From Proteobacteria bacterium UBA6920 (GTDB lineage Bacteria; Pseudomonadota; Gammaproteobacteria; SG8-11), in contig DKAS01000065.1 of the NCBI GenBank assembly GCA_002448875.1, forward strand, positions 23,090 to 28,829: a stretch of 5,740 bases of DNA, in the 5' to 3' direction. Every line of letters starts with the position of its first letter. Positions within the stretch are counted from its first letter, which is position 1. Made by a program: the position numbers and the translations under genes. The notes under the pieces were generated by a model. That model was not told the DNA's origin. It saw nothing but the letters and a program-made list of their open reading frames with translations, and did not search any database. Below, piece after piece: positions 5,731 to 5,740 of this stretch.

Positions 5731-5740
5731 CCTCCCCCAC

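Overview
This window looks like chromosomal DNA from a Gram-negative bacterium, most likely a gammaproteobacterium or a close relative. The coding sequence is moderately GC-rich, the spacers are AT-rich, the Shine-Dalgarno sites are conventional, one protein carries a Sec-type signal peptide, and the signalling proteins are of the NarL/FixJ type. I cannot name a genus from sequence alone, and no phage, plasmid, transposase, tRNA, rRNA or CRISPR signature is visible.

Layout from left to right. (1) Positions 1-1472, minus strand: the N-terminal 490 residues of a secreted, beta-rich multidomain protein with SdrD-B/carboxypeptidase-regulatory-like modules, cut off by the left edge. (2) Positions 1473-1788: an AT-rich spacer with several small inverted repeats, probably the control region of gene 1. 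(3) Positions 1789-2226, minus strand: a stand-alone response-regulator receiver domain with no output domain. (4) Positions 2227-2804: a long spacer between two divergent regulator genes, with repeated ACGATT boxes, a degenerate REP-like hairpin and possible leader structure. (5) Positions 2805-3464, plus strand: a complete NarL/FixJ-family response regulator (receiver plus LuxR-type HTH). (6) Positions 3465-3536: a 72-base convergent spacer filled by one strong hairpin. (7) Positions 3537-5645, minus strand: a soluble 702-residue sensor histidine kinase (GAF, PAS, PAS, HisKA_3, HATPase). (8) Positions 5646-5740: its probable promoter region.

The kinase and the NarL-type regulator form a natural two-component pair, although they are transcribed towards each other rather than as an operon. 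The receiver-only protein has the K-D signature of NarL-type receivers and may be a second phosphoryl acceptor for the same kinase, either an adaptor or a phosphate sink. The kinase has no membrane segment, so its signal should be intracellular. Its first PAS domain has a His/Cys cluster that could bind a metal or sense redox state. Whether the secreted protein is a target of this system is an inference from proximity only.

Long open frames antisense to gene 1 and to the kinase are by-products of codon usage and are not annotated as genes. I see no clearly new biological system. The best leads are the one-kinase/two-receiver arrangement, the PAS1 Cys/His motif and the repeats in the divergent spacer.
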